Assembly (NCBI RefSeq): GCF_018343515.1
Contig: NZ_JAGYPD010000008.1
Span: 116,001 to 180,000, forward strand
Origin: Bacillus sp. FJAT-50079
GTDB taxonomy: Bacteria > Bacillota > Bacilli > Bacillales > Bacillaceae_C
Length of the DNA: 64,000 nucleotides
Direction: 5' to 3'
The notes under the pieces: generated by a model
Told to the model about the DNA's origin: nothing
The model's database searches: none
The model's input: the letters and a program-made list of their open reading frames with translations, nothing else
Position numbers and translations under genes: made by a program
Part shown: piece after piece, positions 1-8,231 of the stretch
Numbering within the stretch: position 1 is the first letter of the stretch
Layout: the number at the start of each line of letters is the position of its first letter

Positions 1-261
1 AGCACGTCCTCCCGGGATAATAAGACCATCATAATCAGCTGGATTAATATCGTCCACAGAAGCATGTGACTCAATGAGATACGCCTGTTTTTCCGTGAAT
101 GTCTCCAATTCTAGGAAGTCATGAACAACGGTTTGGAGCTTCTTTTTTGTTGGAGATGCAATCGTGCAACTGATATTTTCTTCAATACAGCGATAGTATG
201 GATAAAACACTTCTAAAGCCTCTACTGCGTCACCAGTTACGATTAATACATTTTTACTCAT
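1..261 (-). CDS. DJ-1/PfpI family protein, 3' part outside the window
   Basis: Reading leftward from an ATG at 261, the first 87 codons are open to the window edge. They begin MSKNVLIVTGDAVEALEV and reach a GLIIPGGRA strand-turn, the layout of the DJ-1/PfpI (class I glutamine amidotransferase-like) fold. The nucleophile cysteine would lie beyond the edge, so catalytic competence cannot be judged. A good ribosome binding site (AAGGTGATGG) precedes the ATG. It is the third gene of a co-directional set with the MIP18-like gene 40 bases upstream and the amidohydrolase before that, so it is probably under the same sigma-54 promoter. DJ-1/PfpI members include proteases, glyoxalases and isonitrile hydratases. 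The exact reaction is not known. Confidence 0.75.
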   Translation of the reverse strand, partial: MSKNVLIVTGDAVEALEVFYPYYRCIEENISCTIASPTKKKLQTVVHDFLELETFTEKQAYLIESHASVDDINPADYDGLIIPGGRA

Positions 262-301
262 CTTCCATCACCTTTTCCTTTTATATTTTTATCGTATACA
301 A

Positions 302-1009
302 TTAATTCTTTACCAATTTGTCTTCATTCGACGGCAACTTATAGCGCGCCTCTAGTAAACCCCTGCAATAATGTCCATTAAATTCCATACTCAATCTCGT
401 TCGTTTTAAATTACGTACATAATCTTCAAATTCATCTCTGTTTAATGCTTCTCCCTCTGGAGTTGGGAATGCATAGGTTGATTGATTTAATTGTGTTTTC
501 TTCTCTACATATCTTTCTCTTAATTGTTGTCCTTCTTTTGAAAGTCCCATCCCATTTAGCTCGTCAAAGGATAAAGTGATGATCCTTTCTTTTGGCATAT
601 TTTCTGAGAGTAAATGTTTAATCATTTTTTCTTGTCGCGCATAAAACGCCTTTATTTGAAATGTCTTTCGAACTTCTTCAAGATCTCCGCCCGCCTCCCC
701 TCCAAAAGATTCACTAAAGCGCTTACCATCAGTGACACCTTGATTAATTTCATCCGATGCACAGTGGTCGATTAAATTCACTGTTACTTGATTTACCCAA
801 TGTAATTCTGATACGTATTTCTTTATATCCTCCGCCATAATATAAGCGAAGTTTGGAGAACACCAGTATGTTGGTAACCTAAAAATCACTTCTACTTGAT
901 CATCCTTAATGATCGTTCGATCAATAAATCCTAATTCAGTTAGAGGTTGATCTAATTCAGGATCATAAACTTTATCAAGTCTCTCGTAGACTTGTTTTTC
1001 TTTGTTCAT
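302..1009 (-). CDS. MIP18/DUF59 (PaaD-like) metal-sulfur cluster assembly protein
   Basis: A 235-residue protein whose first ~90 residues match the MIP18/DUF59 fold: the typical opening VYDPELDQPLTELGFI, then a strand with YWCSPNFAY, where the cysteine is the likely metal or cluster ligand. The family (SufT, PaaD) helps deliver Fe-S clusters or metals to target enzymes. The C-terminal ~140 residues are charged and helical and are not part of the core domain, so it is about twice the length of a minimal DUF59 protein. The start ATG has a strong site (GGGAGGTG). It follows the amidohydrolase by 37 bases. From memory, related DUF59 proteins sit next to similar amidohydrolases in propane/acetone monooxygenase clusters. 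That link is inference here, because no oxygenase is in the window. Confidence 0.8.
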   Translation of the reverse strand: MNKEKQVYERLDKVYDPELDQPLTELGFIDRTIIKDDQVEVIFRLPTYWCSPNFAYIMAEDIKKYVSELHWVNQVTVNLIDHCASDEINQGVTDGKRFSESFGGEAGGDLEEVRKTFQIKAFYARQEKMIKHLLSENMPKERIITLSFDELNGMGLSKEGQQLRERYVEKKTQLNQSTYAFPTPEGEALNRDEFEDYVRNLKRTRLSMEFNGHYCRGLLEARYKLPSNEDKLVKN

Positions 1010-1046
1010 AAAGTAACACCTCCCTGTGAATCAACTAATGAATGGC

Positions 1047-2090
1047 TCAGCTTAGTACTTTTTCTGGTGATGAAATAACTTTAGAAGCCAGTTCACAATG
1101 ACGCAGCTTTTCTTTTTGAGCATCAATATCAATGTTATATAGCTTTGCTGCATTTTCTGCTAAAATTTTCTTTTTCACATTTAGATCAAATGTCACACCT
1201 GTTTCCTTTAAAATATCTTCGGGTATCTCAAAATCAATAAATTTTTCAATAATCCATTTTGGCTCCCAAATAGCATAATCACTTCCGAAAAGAATACGAT
1301 CCTCACCAAGCCAATACAGCAATTCACTAATTATTTCTGCAAAATAACGCGGACGTTGATGAATGAAAGCAATTGCCACCGATAACCCTGCATACACATT
1401 CTTATCTTGTTTAGCAATCCAACAAAAATCTTCTAATCTAGGCAACCCAACATGTTCAACAATGAAGTTTAGTTCCGGAAAAGCACTTGCTGCGTCATCA
1501 ACATCAGCGACGTCAAAAGCATCCCGATTCAGCGGTCGAATCGTAGGTCCTTTATGAACATGAATATTTTTCACTCCTAATTCCTGACACTTTTCTAAAT
1601 AACGATATGCCCAAGGATCAGAAAGCTTATATCCTTTTGAATCTCCATACCAATCAGCTGTGTAAAGTTTGACTCCCTTCGTATTGTACTTTTTCACCAG
1701 TACTTCTAGATCTGCTAATCCGCGATCACCATGACGAGGGTCAAATAAACCATTGCAAATGAAACGATCTGGATGCTTCTTCAAGATTTCATCAACAGCA
1801 TGAAAGTTGGCGAATCCATTTTTATAAAATTCGCTAAGCATGACTGGTTGGAAAATGGCCATGTCAGAATATCCATTGATGATGACATCCTCCACTAAGG
1901 TTTCAGGATCGTATTTCAAAAAATGGTCTTTCGCCCAGATATATTCATCTGGACTTATTTGATGATAATCATAAAAGCAGTCAATAAATTCTTCACCATG
2001 AACGTTTAATTGATTTTCCTTGCTTGCGTCCCAAATTGCGACATGGGAATCAATAACAAATATTTCTTCACCATCTTTTGTTCTATACAT
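1047..2090 (-). CDS. Amidohydrolase-2 (ACMSD-like) family protein
   Basis: A 347-residue TIM-barrel protein of the amidohydrolase 2 family. Visible family motifs are GVKLYTADWYGDS, NIHVHKGPTIRPL (barrel histidines), FIVEHVGLPRLED and a C-terminal ILFGSDYAIWEPKW, where the Asp is the usual catalytic or metal residue. The N-terminal metal motif is altered: D14-S-H16-V-A18, so the second histidine of HxH is Ala. It is the first gene after a sigma-54 promoter whose predicted start lies about 30 bases upstream of the ATG, and the site AAGGGGGAG is well placed. Family members are decarboxylases or hydrolases. Very similar motifs occur, as I recall, in proteins encoded beside bacterial propane/acetone monooxygenases, where they are needed for the active oxygenase. 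The function in this cluster is inferred only. Confidence 0.8.
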   Translation of the reverse strand: MYRTKDGEEIFVIDSHVAIWDASKENQLNVHGEEFIDCFYDYHQISPDEYIWAKDHFLKYDPETLVEDVIINGYSDMAIFQPVMLSEFYKNGFANFHAVDEILKKHPDRFICNGLFDPRHGDRGLADLEVLVKKYNTKGVKLYTADWYGDSKGYKLSDPWAYRYLEKCQELGVKNIHVHKGPTIRPLNRDAFDVADVDDAASAFPELNFIVEHVGLPRLEDFCWIAKQDKNVYAGLSVAIAFIHQRPRYFAEIISELLYWLGEDRILFGSDYAIWEPKWIIEKFIDFEIPEDILKETGVTFDLNVKKKILAENAAKLYNIDIDAQKEKLRHCELASKVISSPEKVLS

Positions 2091-2130
2091 TTATTCTCCC
2101 CCTTAAATGAATAGTCACTATCATTAACAA

Positions 2131-2146
2131 TGCAATTATCATGCCA
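2131..2146 (-). promoter_or_regulatory. Sigma-54 (-24/-12) promoter of the amidohydrolase operon
   Basis: On the minus strand this reads TGGCATGATAATTGCA, against the consensus TGGCACG-N4-TTGCW. The GG (2145-2144) and GC (2133-2132) pairs are both present with exact spacing. The expected transcript start is near 2120, 30 bases before the amidohydrolase ATG at 2090. The divergent gene encodes a sigma-54 enhancer-binding protein, which makes the assignment strong. Confidence 0.9.
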
Positions 2147-2318
2147 AAAACTTTTAATATATTAAAACTAGGGATTTATTTTCAGTCTTAGTCATTGATA
2201 CTTCGTGCTAAACATTGAGGCTATACGAATCTTTATTAATTACATAATTCAAACAAAACACAAAATGTATTTTTAATATAACTAATATTCAGTTATTTCA
2301 ATTGATCATTTTTGGTGA

Positions 2319-2368
2319 AATATGCGACAATGTATTTATTAGGAACATTAATGAAGCAATATGCGACA
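2319..2368 (+). promoter_or_regulatory. Direct repeats, possible upstream activator sites
   Basis: AATATGCGACA occurs at 2319-2329 and again at 2358-2368, 39 bases apart start to start (a little under four helical turns). Both lie 170-240 bases upstream of the sigma-54 promoter, the usual distance for enhancer-binding protein sites, and in the 5' leader of the regulator gene. They are therefore candidates for sites bound by the divergent regulator. No full palindrome was found around them, so the operator form is unproven. Confidence 0.4.
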
Positions 2369-2430
2369 CATGGAATTTTCGTTGTGAAGGTAAGACATAT
2401 TTACATTATTTTAAAAAGGATGATAATCAT

Positions 2431-4446
2431 ATGAAATATCCATTTGTACCATTAGGTGCTTCTTCCTCCCCTGGAAGAGAAAGAGTTAAAATTGAAAAAG
2501 CTTGGGAACAGTTTGTATCTGGTGAAAATTCACCTTCCACGGTACGATCTTTAACGTATCAATCATGGGAACGCTCTTTAAAACATGGAGTACATCCTCT
2601 TCACGGAAGGGCTCCTATTCGTTTAAGTGAAGACAAAGTTCAAGAATATCAATCGATCAACCCCTTTTATTCCACCAAAGAATCTCTGCTTATTAGATTA
2701 AAAGAGTCAACCGTAGACTCAGGATATTTACTCACCTTCTGCAATCCCTATGGAGAAATATTATCTATTGATGGGGATCCATCACTTAAAGAGAAAGCTG
2801 AAGAAATGAATTTCATTGTGGGATCTTCTTGGTCTGAACAACATGTTGGAACAAATGGGATGGGAACGTCGCTTGCAATCGGTTCCCCTTTTCAAGTTTT
2901 TGCTAGTGAGCATTTTTGTCAACCCGTACATAATTGGGTCTGTTCAGCATCACCGATTAAAGACCCTGCGACAAAAAAGATTTTAGGAGCTATTAACATA
3001 ACGGGTATTTGGGACGGAGTACATCCCCACTCTCTCTCAGCTGTCCTTTTCATGGCTCAGACGATTGAACAACATCTTCTTAATAAGCTGAAATTGGAGC
3101 ACTTTTTATTACTAGAGCATTTTTCAGAAAGAATAAGAAAAGGGCGGGGAGATATCATCGCTGTACTTGATCGTGGACATAAAGTCATTAAAGCCTCTTC
3201 TTTATTCTATGAAAATGACTGGGTAAACGAAAAGAACCAACTCGTGATCTTAAACGATACAGCCTTAGCAGTAGAGCAACCGTATAAATGGAAATCCGAA
3301 GAGAGAAGTGGAGATTGGGTGTTTGAATCTATTCCTTTTTACGTGCAAAAATCATTGATAGGATTTATCGTCTACGCGATTTCGCCAATCAAATCTTTAA
3401 CAAATCGCACAAGAAATGTTACAAAATATTCTTTTTCAAGTATGATTGGTCGCTCTAAAGAATTTTTATCTATGATTGAAGAGGCCCGTTTAATAGCAAA
3501 CTTAGATTTAGTTGTGATGATAGCAGGGGAAAGTGGTACAGGAAAAGAATTATTAGCTCAATCCATTCATTCAGCTAGTGCTCGGTCATCCAATCCTTTT
3601 GTTGCGGTTAATTGTGGAGCCATCCCAAAAGAACTGGCAGCAAGTGAACTATTCGGATACGAGGAAGGTTCGTTTACAGGCAGTTTAAAAGGGGGGCAAC
3701 CTGGTAAATTTGAACAAGCTCAAGGTGGTACAATCTTTTTAGATGAAATTGGAGAATTGCCATTAGATTTACAAGTACTATTGTTACGAGCTCTTGAAGA
3801 AAAAGAGATCGTTCGTCTTGGCGGAAGGCAACCAATTAAGCTAAATGTTCGAGTAATTACGGCAACAAATCGTGATTTAATAGAAGCTTGCGAAGCGGGC
3901 AAATTTCGTAAAGATCTGTATTATCGGCTTAATATTCTCTCCTTGCATGTGCCTCCGCTAAGGAGAAGAACAGGAGACATTCCAATCATTTTAGATCACT
4001 TATTAAAAAAATCTTGCGCAGAGCTGGGACGGCCACAAATAAAAGTTGATAAACCCGTTTTAGCTGTTTTGGAAAAGTATTCTTGGCCAGGTAATGTACG
4101 TGAACTAAGGAATCTTGCTTATAAAATGGTCATAAGGGCAAAAGAGAATCTTTTCACGCTTGCAGATTTACCAGATGAATGGTTTGAAAATAGAACAATG
4201 AACGAACAAGCAAGCTTGCCCCATCATTCTAAAATATGGAAGACTGAACAAGTTGCTGAGTCGCTCCCTCTTTATCAAGATTCAATATCAAAAATGCCAT
4301 CTTTAAAACAGCAGGAATTAGATACGATCCTTGCTGTGCTTAATGAGTCCGAAGGAAATGTGTCAAAAGCAGCTAAAAAATTAGGCATCCACAGAAGTAC
4401 GATTTATAGAAAACTTGGTAGTTTAGCTAAAAACGATGATAATTGA
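2431..4446 (+). CDS. Sigma-54-dependent transcriptional activator (AcoR/MimR type)
   Basis: A bacterial enhancer-binding protein of about 671 residues. Order: an N-terminal sensory GAF-like region (SWSEQHVGTNGMG, VCSASPIKDP), an AAA+ domain (Walker A GESGTGKE, Walker B TIFLDEIGELP, sigma-54 contact loop GSFTGS, which is a GAFTGA variant), then a Fis-type helix-turn-helix (SKAAKKLGIHRSTIYRKLG). The open frame extends to a TTG at 2302, but the ATG at 2431 has an AAAGGATG site at correct spacing and matches the family's usual start. It presumably senses a small catabolic substrate and activates the divergent operon from the -24/-12 promoter at 2131-2146. AcoR (acetoin) and MimR (propane/acetone) are the nearest named architectures. 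The true ligand is unknown. Confidence 0.92.
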   Translation: MKYPFVPLGASSSPGRERVKIEKAWEQFVSGENSPSTVRSLTYQSWERSLKHGVHPLHGRAPIRLSEDKVQEYQSINPFYSTKESLLIRLKESTVDSGYLLTFCNPYGEILSIDGDPSLKEKAEEMNFIVGSSWSEQHVGTNGMGTSLAIGSPFQVFASEHFCQPVHNWVCSASPIKDPATKKILGAINITGIWDGVHPHSLSAVLFMAQTIEQHLLNKLKLEHFLLLEHFSERIRKGRGDIIAVLDRGHKVIKASSLFYENDWVNEKNQLVILNDTALAVEQPYKWKSEERSGDWVFESIPFYVQKSLIGFIVYAISPIKSLTNRTRNVTKYSFSSMIGRSKEFLSMIEEARLIANLDLVVMIAGESGTGKELLAQSIHSASARSSNPFVAVNCGAIPKELAASELFGYEEGSFTGSLKGGQPGKFEQAQGGTIFLDEIGELPLDLQVLLLRALEEKEIVRLGGRQPIKLNVRVITATNRDLIEACEAGKFRKDLYYRLNILSLHVPPLRRRTGDIPIILDHLLKKSCAELGRPQIKVDKPVLAVLEKYSWPGNVRELRNLAYKMVIRAKENLFTLADLPDEWFENRTMNEQASLPHHSKIWKTEQVAESLPLYQDSISKMPSLKQQELDTILAVLNESEGNVSKAAKKLGIHRSTIYRKLGSLAKNDDN

Positions 4447-4478
4447 TTGGGTAAATCTTTCGTGACAACGGTCGAAAT

Positions 4479-4530
4479 ATACGGAAGTCTCTCGATAATT
4501 AGCATTAGTAAGAGACCTCCGTATTTATTT
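4479..4530 (+). terminator. Rho-independent terminator of the activator gene
   Basis: A 14-base stem, 4479-4492 pairing with 4511-4524 with one G-U type mismatch (ATACGGAAGTCTCT and AGAGACCTCCGTAT), is followed by TTATTTT. It lies 33 bases after the activator stop. The rest of the gap to 4668 shows nothing further. Confidence 0.8.
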
Positions 4531-4668
4531 TCCGGTCAAAATGCGGGCATTTTTTACCACCAATAATCCTTTTCTTTAATTAGTTCAGAAGATGTCTTTT
4601 AAACTATCAACTGACTATAATTCAGTTAAAGATGCCAATAAAATGATAAGTTGATTGTCTTCCCTAAG

Positions 4669-5880
4669 TCAAACAACTGCTGCTTTTAACGCAAGTTCGC
4701 TCAGTTCCTTCCTACTTATTCCCAATCGTTCTGCTTGCTGAACAGCATCCCTATAATCCAAACGTTCCAAGGCTTCTGCTATTTGAAGGTAAGGGGTCAT
4801 TTCGGTTTCTTGGTCGCCTAATGTCTCAATAACCTCCTGGGATACAGGTAGTAATGGAAAGATATCTGTTGGGTTCTGTTTTAATATCAAGTCGATGAGT
4901 GAAAACATGCCTAGCATGTAGTATTCATCCGTTTTGTACTTCCCGCTTCGCGCAGCAAGCAATTCGCATATTTTCGCTCTTGTCAAAGAAAAATTCACAA
5001 GCACTTTAATCCGCCCATCCAGACCCTTTGAGCTTTTTTGGTAGATGATGAGAAATTGAATCCATTTCTTAAATTCCTTTAATCCCATTCTGACAATTGC
5101 TTGGTGAATAGAGGTAATTTTTATTGAAGACCCAAACGCATACGTATTTAAGTGCTTTAGCAATTTATAAGTCAATGAGATGTCCCTCATGATCAATGTC
5201 GCAATCTCCTCAATGTTTGGCTCCTCTTTGTCCAATAGTTTAAGAATTTCAAAGTAGAGTAAAGTATCCGAAGGTAACTTTGCTCCTTTAACGATGCCAG
5301 GTTTTGCAAAATAATACCCCTGAAAAAGTTCATAACCTAGAGACTTCGCCAATTCGAACTGTTCAGTCGTCTCTATTTTTTCAGCCAGCAGGATAATGTG
5401 AGGGTACTTGAATTTCAATGCTTCTATTGCGGACCGCTCTGACTGGGTAGTGGAAAGAAAATCCACCTTGATATAATCAATCGTTTGAAATAAATCTGGG
5501 TATAGGATGTGTTGCCATTGTAGAATAAAATCATCCAGTGCAAGTTGAAATCCCATACTTTTCAATTTCTTGAGATTTGTCAAAAGCGCAGGTGTCATGG
5601 CTACATCCTCTAAAATCTCAATGACAACCCGATCAGGATCAAGGGTATCAAAAATATCTGTTGCAAGAAGCGTAGCTGTAAAATTAATAAATGTTTTCTT
5701 TGCGGCAATTTGTTCAAAGCCTGGTGACAAGTACGTATTCACAATAACCTCGATTGTCGCCATTTCGGGATCAACATCCGGGAAAGCATTGCTATCACTA
5801 TTTCGATACAGCAACTCAAACGAAAAAAGATCACCGTTCACATCCAATATAGGTTGTTTCCCTACAAAAACTTCCTCCAT
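4669..5880 (-). CDS. EAL-HDOD domain signalling protein (YuxH-like)
   Basis: A 403-residue protein with an N-terminal EAL phosphodiesterase-like domain (~1-195) and a C-terminal HDOD domain (~200-395, ITSIHQAIVRMGLKEF). The EAL fold is recognisable (FVGKQPILD, FELLYR in place of EAL, INFTATLL, VIEILED, LALDDF, IKVDFL, AEKIET, FQGYYFAKP). Several metal or catalytic positions of an active c-di-GMP phosphodiesterase are altered, notably ELL for EAL and DDF without the following Gly. It has the same architecture as B. subtilis YuxH, so it may bind c-di-GMP or partner proteins rather than hydrolyse it. It lies 80 bases downstream of the chemoreceptor on the same strand, and co-transcription is possible. 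Confidence 0.85.
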   Translation of the reverse strand: MEEVFVGKQPILDVNGDLFSFELLYRNSDSNAFPDVDPEMATIEVIVNTYLSPGFEQIAAKKTFINFTATLLATDIFDTLDPDRVVIEILEDVAMTPALLTNLKKLKSMGFQLALDDFILQWQHILYPDLFQTIDYIKVDFLSTTQSERSAIEALKFKYPHIILLAEKIETTEQFELAKSLGYELFQGYYFAKPGIVKGAKLPSDTLLYFEILKLLDKEEPNIEEIATLIMRDISLTYKLLKHLNTYAFGSSIKITSIHQAIVRMGLKEFKKWIQFLIIYQKSSKGLDGRIKVLVNFSLTRAKICELLAARSGKYKTDEYYMLGMFSLIDLILKQNPTDIFPLLPVSQEVIETLGDQETEMTPYLQIAEALERLDYRDAVQQAERLGISRKELSELALKAAVV

Positions 5881-5960
5881 TTCTACACCTCATCCACCAC
5901 ATAGTAACTGCACAGCAATATGTATCCACATTCCGAACCCTTTATTCATTTGAGTCATTA

Positions 5961-7652
5961 TTAGATTTTAAATTGTTGAACTAGACCATTTAACTCTTCA
6001 GCTAATTGGGCGAGTTGTGCAGAGCTACTTGCCACATCTTCCATAGAGCTGCTTGTTTGTTGCATGGAGGCAGCGGTTTCTTGCACGCCAGCAGCGGACT
6101 GCTCTGAAATAGCCGCTATTTCTTCAACAGAACCACTCATTTCTTCGCTACTTGTAGAAATATCCGCTAGGTTTTCAGAAATAATCGAAATATTATTCGC
6201 CATATCATTAACTGAATTCCTTATCTCTGTAAATGTATTGCTCGTAACTTGTAATTGTTCTGTTCCTCTTTGGACTTCCGTATAACTATCTTGCAAAGAT
6301 ACTGTGACCATGCTAGATTCACTTTGGATGGTATCCACAATTCCTGTGATATCTGTTACAGAGATCGCCACTTGTTCGGCAAGTTTTTTCACTTCTTCTG
6401 CCACGACCGCAAAACCTTTACCGTGTTCTCCTGCCCTTGCAGCTTCAATCGCAGCATTCAAAGCCAATAGATTCGTTTGGTCTGCGATTTCCTTAATGAC
6501 AACAACCAATTTTGATATTTCTTGTGATTGGGTATCCAATCCTTTTATTTTTAAAACAGCGTCATGTACAATTGCATCAATCTTATTCATCTGCTCGGTC
6601 GATCTTTCCATCAACTGAGTGCCTTCTGCCGTTTTTCCAATCACTTGTTGCGAAGCTTGGTGAATCGAATCCCCTTTCATGTTCGCTTCTTCAACTTTCG
6701 TTGTAAAAACCTCCATAATCGTTGCAAGATCAGTAGCACTTTGGGCTTCGTTTTCAATCCCATGAGCCAATTCTTGCATTGTAACAGCGACTTGTTCGGA
6801 TGCCGCATTCACTTCATTCGATGATTGTGTCAACTCCTCACTTTGTCCCGTAACCGTTTCAGACACACTGCTGATTTTATTTAATAATTCTCGTGTACTA
6901 GCGCTCATTTCATTCGTTGCGACAACTAACTGTCCTACCTCATCTCGTGCCTGTTCGGTTAATGGCTCATGACTTAAATCGCCAGTCGCAACTAACTTCA
7001 TACGTTCCATCACTCTAATGATCGGTTTTGAAATGACCGAAGACACCAATACCGCAGCGATCATACTGATTACAACAACAAAAACGGTGACAACTGAAAC
7101 CATTTTGAAGGTATCATCTCCATTGGCGATAATCGCGCTTCCTTTTTTGTTAGTTATCTGCTCCCGATTATCGGCCATCTCTTCATAACCATTTATGAGT
7201 GCTGTACCGTCCTCCGCCAACCTTCGAAGATTTTGGCGAGCAACCTCTTCGTTCCCCTTGTCGTATTCGTCGAAAACTTCACTGACAATTGCATCTCTCC
7301 ACGTCACGGTTTCGGCCATGAGTTGATTAAATTCCGCGGAAGCTTCAAGCGCCTCAGCATCAGCTTGATATTGTTTACTCCTCTCTGTATATTCATAAAA
7401 TTGCTCTTTAAATTTCGGGTCCCCAAACAATATATACGCCCGAACAGTGGCAAGCCGATTTGCCATCGTTGTCGCCAACTTTTGATCGGCAATCAACAAC
7501 TTGACTTCCTGGTTAACGATATCCTCTGTCATATCATTGACGTTTTTAACCGAAACAAGGTTGTAAATGCCTAATCCAATCACCAACAAAACAACAATTG
7601 AAAATGAAAAAATCAATTTACCTCTAATACTCTTAAATCCTACTTTTCCCAT
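5961..7652 (-). CDS. Methyl-accepting chemotaxis protein with four-helix-bundle sensor
   Basis: A 563-residue chemoreceptor: TM1 (~11-31), a helical extracellular sensor of ~150 residues (4HB/HBM-like), TM2 (~186-208, [17 protein letters not shown]), HAMP (~209-262) and a cytoplasmic signalling domain. The conserved hairpin tip is visible ([20 protein letters not shown]). The C-terminus ([20 protein letters not shown]) is usual, with no CheR-binding pentapeptide seen. It passes ligand occupancy to CheA/CheW. The ATG has an AGAGGAAT site. The 225-base leader was examined for a SigD promoter and only a weak match was found. The ligand is unknown. Confidence 0.93.
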   Translation of the reverse strand: MGKVGFKSIRGKLIFSFSIVVLLVIGLGIYNLVSVKNVNDMTEDIVNQEVKLLIADQKLATTMANRLATVRAYILFGDPKFKEQFYEYTERSKQYQADAEALEASAEFNQLMAETVTWRDAIVSEVFDEYDKGNEEVARQNLRRLAEDGTALINGYEEMADNREQITNKKGSAIIANGDDTFKMVSVVTVFVVVISMIAAVLVSSVISKPIIRVMERMKLVATGDLSHEPLTEQARDEVGQLVVATNEMSASTRELLNKISSVSETVTGQSEELTQSSNEVNAASEQVAVTMQELAHGIENEAQSATDLATIMEVFTTKVEEANMKGDSIHQASQQVIGKTAEGTQLMERSTEQMNKIDAIVHDAVLKIKGLDTQSQEISKLVVVIKEIADQTNLLALNAAIEAARAGEHGKGFAVVAEEVKKLAEQVAISVTDITGIVDTIQSESSMVTVSLQDSYTEVQRGTEQLQVTSNTFTEIRNSVNDMANNISIISENLADISTSSEEMSGSVEEIAAISEQSAAGVQETAASMQQTSSSMEDVASSSAQLAQLAEELNGLVQQFKI

Positions 7653-7848
7653 CTAAATTCCTCTATTCTTTATATTATCTTGATACTACTGTCACCGGCA
7701 AGTTCATGTTCCTTGTACGACCCAACCCTACCTCCCAAAAATAGAATTCCTCATATATACCTTCTATACAAGATTCCTATCTTCTTATTCCCGGTATAGA
7801 GTCTCCCGCTTACAAAACTCTTAATATCTTACTCTCACCACTCCCGTT

Positions 7849-7866
7849 ACACTTAAAGTGCAGTCT
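7849..7866. promoter_or_regulatory. Operator copy downstream of the small HTH gene
   Basis: ACACTTAAAGTGCAGTCT, the fourth copy of the 18-base element found in the divergent promoter region at 8127-8202. It lies just past the stop of the 69-codon repressor-like gene, upstream of the chemoreceptor. It could loop with the other sites or place the chemoreceptor promoter under the same repressor. Confidence 0.6.
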
Positions 7867-7877
7867 GAATCAAAAAG

Positions 7878-8087
7878 TTATCTCTTATCGGGGACTCTTA
7901 GATAATCGGCATCCATTTGAAACACATATGCCATTGCATAGAGTACGAGAGGCTTTAATTCTACGTCTCCGTTTTCCCAACTAACTAAGGTTCGCTTTGA
8001 TACGCCTAGCTTCTCGGCCAATGCTTCTTGCGTAAAACCTTTTTCTACACGAGCTGCTTTAAGACTCAAATCAACAGGTCGGTGCAT
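7878..8087 (-). CDS. Small XRE-family helix-turn-helix protein (Cro-like)
   Basis: A 69-residue protein that is almost entirely an HTH_3 domain (KAARVEKGFTQEALAEKLGVSKRTLVSWENG), without an effector domain, the size and form of phage Cro or antitoxin-type regulators. The start has a very strong site (AAAAAGGAGG). It is divergent from the S24-type repressor at 8232, with three copies of one operator between them, so the pair looks like a phage or mobile-element immunity switch that has lost its element. Which gene is repressed by which cannot be read from sequence. Confidence 0.82.
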   Translation of the reverse strand: MHRPVDLSLKAARVEKGFTQEALAEKLGVSKRTLVSWENGDVELKPLVLYAMAYVFQMDADYLRVPDKR

Positions 8088-8126
8088 GTCGCAAACCTCC
8101 TTTTTTGTTGTTACCTACACAATAGT

Positions 8127-8202
8127 ACACTAAAAGTGCAGTGTCAACACAGAAAGTGCAGTATCTTCCATAAGATTGTTTTAGATTCTGCACTTAAGGT
8201 AT
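8127..8202. promoter_or_regulatory. Three-operator region between divergent repressor genes
   Basis: Three copies of an 18-base element: 8127-8144 (ACACTAAAAGTGCAGTGT), 8147-8164 (ACACAGAAAGTGCAGTAT) and, inverted, 8185-8202. The first two are spaced exactly 20 bases apart, two helical turns, and the third starts 38 bases on. The shared core is AAAGTGCAG with ACAC/GTGT-type outer arms. This is the arrangement of a phage operator array. The third site sits in the spacer and -10 of the promoter for the larger repressor, which suggests autoregulation. Confidence 0.8.
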
Positions 8203-8205
8203 AGA
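8176..8205 (+). promoter_or_regulatory. Likely SigA promoter of the S24-type repressor
   Basis: TTGTTT at 8176-8181 and TATAGA at 8200-8205 are separated by 18 bases. The inverted operator at 8185-8202 fills the spacer. An AAAGGAGAG site follows at 8216, eight bases before the ATG at 8232. Confidence 0.55.
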
Positions 8206-8231
8206 ATAAGCTATGAAAGGAGAGATGTTAG

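Noticed and set aside
7653..7877. Possible SigD promoter for the chemoreceptor
   Set aside because: The best TAAG...ACCGGGAA match departs from the consensus at several positions and the spacing is off. It is not strong enough to list.
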